This document shows, piece after piece, positions 35,749-47,293 of a stretch of DNA of 64,000 nucleotides. Both the position numbers and the translations under genes were made by a program. The notes under the pieces are model-generated. The model was not told the DNA's origin and did no database searches. It saw nothing but the letters and a program-made list of their open reading frames with translations. The stretch is from Musa acuminata AAA Group (taxonomy: Eukaryota > Streptophyta > Magnoliopsida > Zingiberales > Musaceae): NCBI RefSeq assembly GCF_036884655.1, contig NC_088357.1, forward strand, positions 4,889,001 to 4,953,000, given 5' to 3'. Numbering within the stretch: the stretch's first letter is position 1; every line of letters starts with the position of its first letter.

Positions 35749-36026
35749 GGGCCATCGGATGTATTGTAGGAGCCGGTGCTTTAGGTGTTACTGCATTACT
35801 TCTACTCTTGCACTGACTGTATCAACTGATGTTCATCATAATTTCTATTTCTTAAGAGAAATGCATTCCATATGTATCTTCTTTTTGCTCTCAACCTTAA
35901 AAATAAGAAGAAAAAAAATCTTCTTGAATTTGATATATTTTGGCAGTATCGATGCCATTCAAATCCAATGTATGAGACCAACCAATACGAGGTCAAAGAA
36001 GGGTCATTCTTCTTCACTGCTCATAG

Positions 36027-36238
36027 GTCAAGGCAAGAAGAATCAGATTGCAAGCTCAAGAAAAATTAGCATAAAAGTGGGCGGTGGCACGAAGAGTGGG
36101 ACAGAAGCGTGCCAAATCGGAGGCCAAACTGACCGAGCGTGCCAGAGGTAACTCCCTGAGTGCAGATTACATTAGTAGGACAGGAACACTTACCATCCTC
36201 TTCTTTCTCCTTCAAGTTGCCATTGCCTTTGTAGTTGA
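36027..36238 (+). pseudogene. Decayed tandem copy of the remorin last exon
   Basis: About 490 bp after the real last exon, the sequence from 36027 repeats it: the acceptor tail, the AG border, the coding exon and the position of the stop (TTGAGGG at about 36235) all align with 35536-35748. Resemblance continues into the 3' UTR up to about 36360; for example, a block reading CTGTATCAACTGATGTTC appears in both. The copy is broken: an in-frame TAA replaces the codons for ANK after QAQEKLA, three bases are lost in the ARRMAEE segment, and one base is gained near the TGHLPSS segment. No copy of the first two exons is seen, so this is a partial segmental duplication. Confidence 0.85.
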
Positions 36239-36615
36239 GGGAACTACGACTTTGATCCTGCTCTTGCACTAACTGTATCAACTGATGTTCTTCCATGGTT
36301 TGTATTATGAGAAAAAGCATTCAGTGGATCTTCTGTTTGCTTTCATCTCCAGCATTTCGTAGAATGATAGTGACACATCTATCTTCTTCTTCTGAACCAA
36401 TAACTAGTTTTGTGCCTGCTTGAAATTGATACATCTTACTAGTATCACTGCCATCTTATAGGTGCTATATCCATATAAATTATTTGTACTCTTCTTACCA
36501 AAGATGACAAATTGCAGCAAATATCATCTTCAAGTTGCTGGCATTTCATGTGCGCTTCAACCCTATACATGGTTATCGATGATCCTTTCTAACTTTAACT
36601 CCTTACTATGCCAAT

Positions 36616-36734
36616 ACTAGTTCGACTCCGACACCCAAAAATGCTTTGCATATTCATCTAACACGAATACAAACTACTAGTTCAACTTTGATACCTAGAA
36701 TACTTGGTAGATTCATCTGATACAAATATAAACT
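36616..36734. repeat. Imperfect 60-bp tandem duplication
   Basis: Two adjacent units, 36616-36675 and 36676-36734, both begin ACTAGTTC and end in ATACAAACT or ATATAAACT, with ATTCATCT shared in between. Divergence is roughly a quarter by eye. Confidence 0.6.
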
Positions 36735-37780
36735 ACAATCTGATTAAGATTTGAGGTGGAAAATATTATGAGTGTCATGCCACAATAGCATTGTGACGAT
36801 ATCTATTTTATCTGAAAGAACACAATGATGAATCTTCCAATTATCCAAGAAAAATAGGGTTGAGAAATGTTTTTTTTTTTTGAAGGAAAACTTTGGATCT
36901 ATTTTGGTAAATAAATCATGCTACTATTCTTTGAATTTTTGGGAAATTTTTTAATTTAATTTCCAAACTTAACTTCCTTCATTTTTTTAATGTTTTGATT
37001 AAGACTTGCTCATAACTTCTATAAATAAACTTCGACAAATTATTCCAGCATAATTATCAATGAATAATATTGCTTGGCAGATCAAAACACTGAATTGCTC
37101 AACATGCCCCAAATGTTTTTTTTTTCCTGAGTTATATTTGATTCAGATGATAAATTTTCTCATTTACATTGAATTACAACTAATACTTAAATTCTATCAT
37201 GCAATGACACAAAATTTTTGAAGATATATAACTATTAACAGTACAATTTACTCTTCTCTAGATAAATATTCCTCTAAATTTGATGCATAATGCATAGGGA
37301 ATATTCCTTCAAACTAATATTTAAAATACTACATGGCAACTATCAATTGTAGAATTAATGAGATCCATAAAAAATAAACAAATATTTTACATATATATGT
37401 AATATTAAATTCAAAGTGATATTTAATATTAAAAAAAATAAAAAATAAAAATTTAATATTGCATATATATATATATATTTAATATTAAACCATAAAAAAT
37501 AAAAAAAAATATTTTACATATATATTTAATATTACACACACACACACATCCACAAATTGAAGTCTTTTACACTTCATTATTTATTTTATGAATCTAACAT
37601 TTTCCTGAAAATTCTGAAAATTCTAATACGAGGATTTTTTTTAAGATCACAGGACGTATGAAAAAGCACAAACATATATTACTCGTAAATCGAAACCACT
37701 ATCTTCCTAACTATTACTTAACTTCGGGTCGGGTCATATGGGTTCGGTTTATACCCGATCCTTATTGAACCCGTAAATGA
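36735..37780. other. AT-rich spacer upstream of QCR7
   Basis: Very AT-rich DNA with repeated TTTAATATTA and TACATATATAT blocks at 37370-37540 and a short CA run at 37535-37549. No gene is recognised. The last 100 bp contain inverted GGGTTCGG/ACCCG-type motifs just before the QCR7 TATA box. Confidence 0.5.
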
Positions 37781-37787
37781 TCGTTAC

Positions 37788-37795
37788 TATAAATA
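37788..37795 (+). promoter_or_regulatory. TATA box of QCR7
   Basis: TATAAATA lies 87 bp before the start codon at 37882. It is followed by a short GC-richer leader, giving an expected 5' UTR of about 55-65 bases. Confidence 0.6.
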
Positions 37796-37881
37796 TAAAA
37801 CCCAAGTGAATGCTCCTCTTCTCGCTGTAGACGCGGAGGGATCGAGAACTCGAGCGGTGAAAGCGAAGGTCTCGGTGATCG

Positions 37882-40800
37882 ATGGCGTCGTCGTTGATGC
37901 AGTGGCTGATCAATCCCCGCCGCAACTGGTTCGCCGCCCAGCACTACAAGGCCCTCTGCAATCGCCTCAAGAAATACGGTGATCCCACCATCCCTTGGCC
38001 CCTTCTTGGTTAGGGTTTCTGTCTTGGATTTTTGGATCTGCTCCGATTGATCTTGTTCTTTCCCTTTTCCCCCCTCTGGTCTAGGGCTGCGGTACGAAGA
38101 TCTGTACGATCCGTTGTACGATTTGGACATCAAGGTGGCCCTGGCGCGGCTGCCGCGCGAGGTGGTGGACGCCAGGAACCAGCGTCTTAAGCGCGCCATT
38201 GATCTCTCCACGAAGCACGAGTACCTTCCCGAGGACTTGCAGGTGGCACCGGATCTTATTATAATCTCTTTAAGCTATTTGTGGTGACTATATGATTGTT
38301 TCGAGGGTGTGGTCATTTGAATGCGTGATGGACCGAGCAGATTAGTTATGGTTTTTAGGTGACATGAAATGGATGTGGTTTCGGGACTTTAGGCTGCTTG
38401 GAGTCTGACATTGGGCAATGATCTCGTGTTGATTTGTAGTTAGGCTGAGGGTTGAATTGCTTTTCTATTGACGCCGCTGGAATTAGATATAATATGAAAA
38501 CCATAGAGATGGTCTTCTGGTGTGTGTTTGTCGGGGTGATATTGGATTTTAACCTGGAGGAACCTGGGACCGTAGTGTTTTAGAATTACTTTCAATTGAT
38601 GACATTGCATTTTATTGCTGATGACTTGGGGCAATATATATTATATGCATGCTGAAAGTCTTTTACCTATTTCCTTTTTCACTTATGATTATCTTTGTTC
38701 TAGCCGGAACAGACTATACTTGGTGGTGTCAGGGAACACGTCTGTATGTTAGCTAAGGAAGACAGTGTAAATTGTGGCACATGACAAGGCTTCAATTTTG
38801 AGAAGCTTATTTTGGATGAGCAAAACATGGGCAGCACCTATATTCAAACAAAAAGTTTTCTGTTGTCTTATCAGGATATTTGGGTGCCTATCCAGTTTTT
38901 AGTTATCCCTACTTAGCCTTTTTTTAATCGACATTTATTTTTTGAATTTTAAGGGGGATCATGATCAACCATGAAACTTTGAGGATACTGAGAAGAACAT
39001 GCTTATTCAACAAGAGAGGTGTAAAACATTCAAACGCGTTATTAGAAAGGAGATGACTTTATAGGCTTAGGCTTATTGTTTAAAATAAGAAATTTAGATA
39101 TTTGAGAATATAATCTAATTACAAGGTAATTTTAGACACAAGAATTGTTAAATTTGTATCAAATTTGAAAATATGACCTACCTCGCACAAGATGTAGTTC
39201 TTTTGGGAAGAAAATGTCGTTGGTTATTATTTGGAATTGGTTGTGCTGTGGCATCAGCATAACACTTACGCTGTTTGCTTTTGCTTGTTACTAAAGGAAT
39301 TGCCAGTGCATGAAACTCCTACCAACGCTGGGAGGGTCACATTACCTTGCTCTTGCAAGCGGGGTGTTTTTCTTTCTAACTTTTTGTTTTGTTACTTGAA
39401 GATTGGTCACCTGGTTCAAAAGGGAGAAAACTTATCGAGGCACTAAACTCAGCGTCATATTAAAAATCAAAATGATCCATAACTTGTTTTCCACATATAT
39501 AATTATTTGCTTTTGCTTGTTGTCATATTAGGAAAGCAGTCTCATCCTTGTTTATCATTACAATAATGTGACATTTGAGGCCTATAATATGCACTTGACA
39601 TGAGCCTTCTCATGTCTTGGTGAGATATCCTGTTGCAAAATTTCATTAACTAGTAACAGAGGATTTTTGCAGTTGTCAAGAATGTTTTACTAGATTATTC
39701 ATAATATCTTGGAGAACTACATCCATTTCCTTGGTTGAACATGAATACACAAAAGGATGGGATGCTATATAATTCTTATGCTTGGTAAGTATCAATGGTT
39801 GATTGACTATATATTATCGACTATATCTTAAATTGTTCCACGTTTGCACTAATTTTATTGTACAACACTTCCAGTCCTTGCTAGAGATATTGATATGTTA
39901 GCACCATTAGATGTAAGAACTTCTTCCTATAATTACATGGTGTATATACTCTCACTTGTAAGCGATGCAGAACGATGACTCTTTTATTGGTGATGCCTGC
40001 AAAATTTGTTTTGTTATTCACAGTTTCTTTTGGCTTTGTTCATGATGTAAAACTTCTATATTCTTTTTGCTACTCTTCTCCTGGCTCGTAAATTAGCTCG
40101 AATTACATATTTCCATCTATACAAAAAATCATTATTACATTCTTAATTATCCGGGATGGATCATTTGACCTTTAAGTAGGTAGTCTAGACTCATAGGTAA
40201 TTCATGTCTAGTAATGTACCATAATTTCTTATTCGAGATTTACCTTGATTACCATTTGTAACAAAATTTTGTCTTTGCAGGCATTGCAAACACCTTTTAG
40301 AAGCTATCTTAAAGATATGCTGGCTCTCGTGAGTATTTCTTATGAACAAATCTTGTTCTCTCTCTTTTATATACTTTATAGACATGTAAAATCTTATTTC
40401 TCTTTGATGCTTATTGACGTGTAGTTCAACTAGTATGTTGCACCGTCACTTTATTTGTCTATTACTTGCTTCTTATCTTATCCCATAAGTTCCAAAGAAG
40501 TCTTTCTTCTATAATTCGTGATACACTACATGTGATTGAGAGTGCTACCTGGGTAGGGAAGGGGAAGATATCTAAACCATATTCTAGGTCTACATGATAT
40601 TAAGTGGTTGCTCTAGTCATTTAACAAGGGCCTTTCTCCCCTCTGTACTGCCACCTGACTAGTGGCCTGAGATATTCTCCCACCTCCGAGTCCGTTCCAT
40701 CACCTCTTCATTCTTGGTTTTAGACTCAGTTTTTGTTGCCAATCTTGGTCATAAATTAGGTAACATAATCATGTTGCATTTAAAGGCCATTCTTCTCGTC

Positions 40801-41226
40801 ATCTTTTTTTCCCCTTAGTTTCTTTATGTGAATTTGTGATTCTGCTTTTTATTGTGTTTCTTTAATCATTCTTTTGAGTTATCCTCAACAGCCAACATGA
40901 TGTTTTCTTGTTGTGTTTTCTATAGTCAAGAACGTCTTTTATTCCTTTTAGGTAATATATTCTCTTGTGTCATCCGCCACAGCCATGTCTTTCTAATTGT
41001 AATATATATACATAACTTTTCTTTTTTGTGTTGGTAATATGTTTAGCATTTTTGGTAATATATGTTCTTAAGTAAATAGCCTCTTTATGGTTCTATTTTA
41101 GTTTTCGGCTTGTCAGAGTTCTGCATTAAATCAAACGAAAATGTGGTTGCTTTGCAGGTGAAAAAAGAGAATGCAGAGCGTGAGGCATTAGGTGCCCTCC
41201 CTCTCTATCAGCGCAGTTTTCCATAA
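37882..41226 (+). CDS. QCR7: Cytochrome b-c1 complex subunit 7 (complex III 14-kDa subunit)
   Basis: Small matrix-side subunit of mitochondrial ubiquinol-cytochrome c reductase, needed for assembly around cytochrome b. Four exons: 37882-37978, 38085-38242, 40281-40328 and 41158-41226, giving about 123 residues, the usual length. The protein begins MASSLMQWLINPRRNWFAAQ. The family core LRYEDLYDPLYDLDIKVAL follows, then ALARLPREVVDARNQRLKRA and DLSTKHEYLPEDLQ. It ends LPLYQRSFP. There is no cleavable presequence, as is normal for this subunit. Intron 2 is long (about 2.0 kb) and intron 3 is about 0.8 kb. The gene looks intact. Confidence 0.96.
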
Positions 41227-42857
41227 AATACCCAACAAGGTTATACCCTTCCCTGGCCACGAAACTATAATGAAATAAGCCTGACAAGTGACATTGGAGG
41301 CTGTTAGTGGTTTATGCAACCTTTTTCCATGAAATTTTGTTGGGTTGACTTTCCATGTTCACATTCTTAAATCATTTTATGGCTGTGATAGTCATGGTAG
41401 CACTTATAAATTCAAACCCTTGTGGTAAATTTGTTTTTAATCACATTGTTGTGAGTTTGTTTTGACATGGTGGTGATATCTTAAAGAGTTTTCACAAAGA
41501 TGATGGTATGTTTGCTGTTATCTTCTGGGTGTTGCCGAGTGCTAGAGGTGTGGGCTACATATCTCACCGATATGTTCTCGCTGGGAATTAATTGAGGTCC
41601 TAGTTATTACAGTGTTCCGTGAAGTTTTAGTTAAATCGAGGTTTCGTTGGGTTTTTTTACAGTGTCAAGTAATTTACAGTGTTCAGAGTTCACTGATAGT
41701 TGTTTGATTGGAGCCGTCTTTTATAAGAGATTTGACGTGATACAATTGGATTTATTTCGAAATCTTATTTCATACATCCGTTATGATCATGATAGTGGAA
41801 GAGGTACATCTATGGAGGAATAACGTGGAGCATGCCACCTTCGCTTTCTTGTGAGGTTAGTAGATATGACAAATATGATCGAGTCAGGAACACGACTCGG
41901 TCATAACTAAATATATTTATTATATAAATCATAGTACATGCATTCCTTCAAATATTAACATCCTTTAGGTATGCCTGCCACTATAGTTAATTTTAGTTTA
42001 ATCATTTCTAATCATTAGTTTGTTTAAACTCAAATAGCATGTAAAAAAAAAAAAAAATCTAACATATTCCTAATATATTTTACCGTCATGATGAGTTTTT
42101 ATAATATTATATATAGATTAGAGTTTCAACTAATAAACGATAGCTTAGAGATTGCTTATATGTCAAATTCAAACTTAAGGGCGAATAATATGATTTTCGA
42201 TGGATAAATATGTATGTTGTTTTATGAAAAAAAATAATGCATATAGGTAGTTACTTACTGTTATTGGGCTGACGAATTTGATGGGTTGGGACTTACGAGC
42301 CAACTACGCTTAATACATTATCATTCAGGAATAATTTAGAAAAATGAAATTACTTTTGTACTTAATCTATTGTTTCAGATATTATATATATATATATTTA
42401 CCATTTTACTATTAATTTAAATTTAATAGCGCGTGGCAGCCGGGTAGAAAGTAAAAGCCAACAGTTGCGGCCGGAAGCCGTCCTGCGCTTCCGCTCTTCA
42501 TTCAGCCCGTCTCTGTTAAAAAGCCACCCTCTTCGCCTGTCCACCGATAACAGCATCAGATCGACCGCCGAGCTGCGGAAGAAACGACGGCCGGCTCGCC
42601 CTCGCACGACCTTGGCGCCAAGGTAGATCTTGAACCCTAACCCACGCTTCCCTTTGAAGCCTTCGAGTCGTTCTTGCGCCCGTCCTTCGCTTCATCTTCC
42701 CCTAGGCTACAATCTTCCAGAGCGGCAAGATAGATCTCGAGTTTTGATCGACGCTTCCTCCATCCGCTGCCTCCATTCGAACCCTTCGGCTCATTCTTGA
42801 AACCTTCGGATCATTCTTGTACCCTCGAATTCCTCATCTCCTGGATTTCCATCTCCA
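41227..42857. other. Spacer between QCR7 and SEC10, with the SEC10 5' UTR
   Basis: 41227 to about 42400 is AT-rich with the QCR7 3' UTR at its left end and no recognisable gene. From about 42430 the sequence turns GC- and CT-rich and lacks long open frames in the SEC10 phase. That part is the probable SEC10 promoter and leader, possibly with a small intron near 42620 (AAG|GTAGAT). Confidence 0.5.
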
Positions 42858-45800
42858 ATGGGATCACCCAAGGCATCGGCGGGTACTCTCCCTCTCATCC
42901 TGGACATCGACGATTTCAAGGTATTCCCTTTGCATTTTTAGGATCTTTCTGCTCGGTGGAGCACGGATTTCGTCATCTTCTTTCGCGGTTGATTTGTTTC
43001 TGGGGAACTGTAGGGAGATTTCTCGTTTGATGCGTTGTTTGGAAATTTGGTGAACGAACTTCTCCCCTCGTTCCAAGAAGACGATGCCGATGGCGCGGAT
43101 GGCGGAGGAGGGCAGGACGCCCTGTCGAATGGCCCTATGCGAGGGCTGCAGGGGACGGCGATTCCGATGTTCCCGGCGGTGGAGGATCTCCTCGCGCTTT
43201 TCAAGGATTCTTGCAAGGAGTTGGTTGATCTCCGGCAGCAGGTTCTTTATCAACCAAGGTTTTTGGTGTCAAATGTTGATTTTGTTTTCCGCTAAGTGCT
43301 AAATACATGCACTTTGGTTGAAGATCGATGGAAGACTCCAGAATCTGAAGAAGGAAGTTGAGGTCCAAGATGCAAAGCACCGTAAGACGCTTGCTGAGGT
43401 TAGCACAACATGCTTTTAGTTATAGGTGATCATGGAGTAAATAACTCTTGTGAATGGAATTCGATCGAAAGGTTTTATATCATTTGAAGATTTGTGCCTA
43501 TTTACTGTAAATCTTGCGTTTTAGAAACAACTTTTAGCAAGTATTTTCAGATTACCTAAACTTTGGACTTTGGGACCTTCCAAGGAAAGATAAATTATGA
43601 ATACCAGTCTTTATTATTGGCACTTGTGGTCATCAGTAGAGTTAAGGGCATGGATCATCTGTTGATTCTTTGGTGTAGGGCTGTGAGTGGATGATTGACA
43701 GGGTATGGAAATATGGTAGCACAAATATAACTTGTCATACTAGACTTTCATCTTGAGCTAAAAGTGCATTATGACAATGGAAGGGAAGAATAACACATCA
43801 CTTTAGCATACAGTTGTATGAGTATAAGAGTGTTACCTCATGCAACGTCAGGAGTATCTTTCCTTTTTCTTGTTGCACATAATAGTTGTATATACTGCTG
43901 AAACAGGATGTCTTCCTTGGCATTCTGGTACTCATGTTTGCTTATTGGAAGCAGGCCTTTCTACATAAGTTATCTCATGCTGATTGATGGTCACTACCTT
44001 TTACATCCCTGTCTGAACATGCTGTTTTGCTTGTCTCTTGCAGTATGCTTCTAAAGGTTATTGTGATTCTTCAACGTCAAAACTTCAAAATTACCCTCTT
44101 GTGATTCCATCATATCCCCTTTTTTCTCTTTAGGTGTTTCATGCAGATCTGTGATGCGAAGTCTCTTTCATCTGACTATTGATTAATATGAAAAACAGGT
44201 ATTTAAACATGTAGATTTAACTAAGAGTGCATATGCTACCTGTCCTTCAATTGAGAGTAAAATCTGAAAAAAAAACATTTACTTATATACTCAACTCCTT
44301 GTTCTTCTAGAGTCCAGCATTGATTTTTTAGGTGGGTTATGTGGCCAATTATAGCTACTCTTATCACTGCTTGTTGGACAAGTTGAAATCCCTTGTCACC
44401 TTCCAAAATGCTCGATCTAGTATTGCTTGCATGTAAGAATGTGATACTTGTCTATTTTCTTTCGATAACAAAGTTGGGCATGAATGTTTGTGATTTTTTT
44501 TTTCTTCTTGCCATCTACCACATAAAATGAATTATTATCTTTCCCCACTATATTAGGAACAACTTGGTTAAGCTATATAAGTTGATCTTTATGGAAGCAA
44601 TGAGCACTAGTATTTCATATATTTCTGCTTACTTTTTTCTTCATTGTTTCAGCTTGAAAAAGGGGTAGATGGTCTACATCAAAGCTTTCAGAGACTGGAC
44701 TCCAGAATTTCTAGTGTGGGACAAACTGCTGCCAAAATTGGGGACCATCTGCAGGTAAAGTTTTTGCGTAGGGTAATAAATGAAGGAGCATTACTTGGGA
44801 CGATGCTGCTTCTCTTACACATGCTTATGTTGCAACAGAGATTTATGTCCAAAGAAGTTCTTAGTCTGTGCATGCTTGAAGGCAATCATAGCTTGCAATT
44901 CACTGAATTTTTATTTATTCTATTTTTGATTGTTAGAGTGCAGATTCTCAGAGAAAAACTGCTAGTCAGACCATTGAGCTTATTAAGGTAATGAAGCAAT
45001 TACTTGAGGCTATTTATTTTTTCTTCTGTTTCCATTTTCTGCTAACCGAGTTCAGTTTAATTTTTCAAAAAAATTACAGTACTTGATGGAGTTCAACAGC
45101 AGTCCTGGTGACCTTATGGAACTTTCACCTTTGTTTTCTGATGACAGTCGTGTTGCTGAGGCTGCTTCAATTGCTCAGAAATTGCGTAAGTTATCATTTT
45201 CTCTATCTTATGGGTCTTCATCCTTTTCTAATTTCTTTATTTATACAAACTTGTACTTCATTAGATATCATAATTTATATGACTAGTTAATTATAGACCA
45301 AGGGTGCTAAGATTGCTCCATAGCAACCTATGCATCAAAATTTGAACCACAGTAATGATCTTCAGATCTGTGGATTCATATCTGCATACATCTGACCCTA
45401 GTTCAGTATTGGATTTTTTTAGTTTAATATTTTGTTTTTCTTTGAACATTTATTCTTTGCCATTTACCATTGGTTTACTGCTGTATCTTTTTGTTAGAGA
45501 TCACCTGTTCACATGCATAGCTCCTTGGGTATTCTTGACTAGGTGTGGAAATGGAATCCTAGTCACCTTTCTTTTTCCTCTCATTAGACAAAATAATGGT
45601 AGATATACTTGTTATGATTGATTTCCAATGTCTCTTTATATAATAAAGTGAGTGCTGGTGAAACTGCTCAATAAACCTGCATTTTTTTTCTGACCATTTT
45701 TGTTTCAGGAATTTAGAATTGCCAATTACTAAATTGTGCTAGATTTATTGTTATTTTGTTGCTATAATGACTACACAGTCAATTGAGGAAAGAAATCCAA

Positions 45801-47233
45801 ATGAAATTAGCTTCCTTATTAGCAGTTACGAATATAGTTAAACTGATCTAGATCTTCCTCAGTGTACAGAGAGCTCTACAAAGTGTTTGGTGTGGCAGGA
45901 CTTAGATGAGTTCAATCAGGAGCGTGAACTAAAAGATATAATGCATCCAAGACATTGTATTCATTTTCGGTTTTGTTGATGTACCAAGCCCTTGCTTGTA
46001 GCCTTTTACCTTGTTTGACTTCTATTTTGTTGGACCGGATGGAATCATTTTTAGGGAATGGACTAGCATATCCCTTAGGAAAGACTGGTGGTACTTTTGG
46101 AAGGGTCAGTAAAAAAAGACTGGCGGATAAAGTCAGTTTTCTTTTGAATGACAGGTTTGCAGATGACAAGTAATGGATAGAGGACTTTGTATCGAAGCAA
46201 TCAACTTTTTACAATATGTTTGCTTGTCAAGAAGTTGTTTATGTTGCATGGCAAACAAGATTAAAAAAAAAGTACACTTGACTAGGATGGATTCTTGCTC
46301 ATGTTCATTATGGGAGAGCTTAACATAGATTTCCAGTTATATAAATATAGTGGTTGTAAGAATTGCTATGGCATGCTTGCCCAAGATCATTATTGAGGTC
46401 TTGTTGAAAATTTTTTGGAAAACTGAGATTAGTTATGAAGGGGTTGGAGGGGCATGGGTGTCTAATAAATTCCTGTTTTCGTATTGGTTAGAAGAAAAGT
46501 AGTAGTAGTTGATTTAAGGACCTTAAATGATGAATCTTATGCTACCAAATGTTTTGAAACAATTGTGCAAATGATCTTGTTGCTTGCATTACCTGTTATA
46601 TTGGTTACGTGAAATGCTGTATTCCCATGGATATAGGTACAAAGGACTGGAAATACTTGGTATTAGAAAGTAGGTTATATTCTTAATGGTTGTATTTGGA
46701 GATTTTACTATCCTTGCATTACTAAATACTAAAGACGAAATGGATTAGAGAGGTGGTAATTGTGAATTGTGATTGCCTTTTGGAAGTTGACACAGTAAAG
46801 CTACAATCCTAACTTATTATGAGCATGAAATAAATACAGAAAACAAAAGATGAAAGAGAAAATACAAGGCAAGAAACTCAAAGAACAAGATTGCTCAAGT
46901 GAAGGATAGATCTTTGTACTGAAGACACTTGAAATTTCCTATCATAGAGGCCCAAAATAATTTACTAAAATAATTCCTCTTCAACTTTTAATCATTGAAG
47001 GATTCTGTTGACAATATGGGCGGGGTGTCTGATGATCTTAAGATTCTGTTGTTCTTTTTCTTTACACGACACAACAGAGAAGGAGAACAATCCTGCCATT
47101 TCGAGGTGAAATCAGATCCTTCAGGAGTCCCAGATGTCCAAGATGGAATGATTAGGCGCCGGCATATATTTATCATGGCTCCTTTATAGGTTAATGGTGG
47201 TTTCTGTGTGGAATTGACTTCCATTAACTATTT

Positions 47234-47293
<60 letters not shown>

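Noticed and set aside
42864..43302. Overlapping open frames around the first SEC10 exons
   Set aside because: Only the frame giving MGSPKAS and [11 protein letters not shown] joins in phase with the other SEC10 exons.
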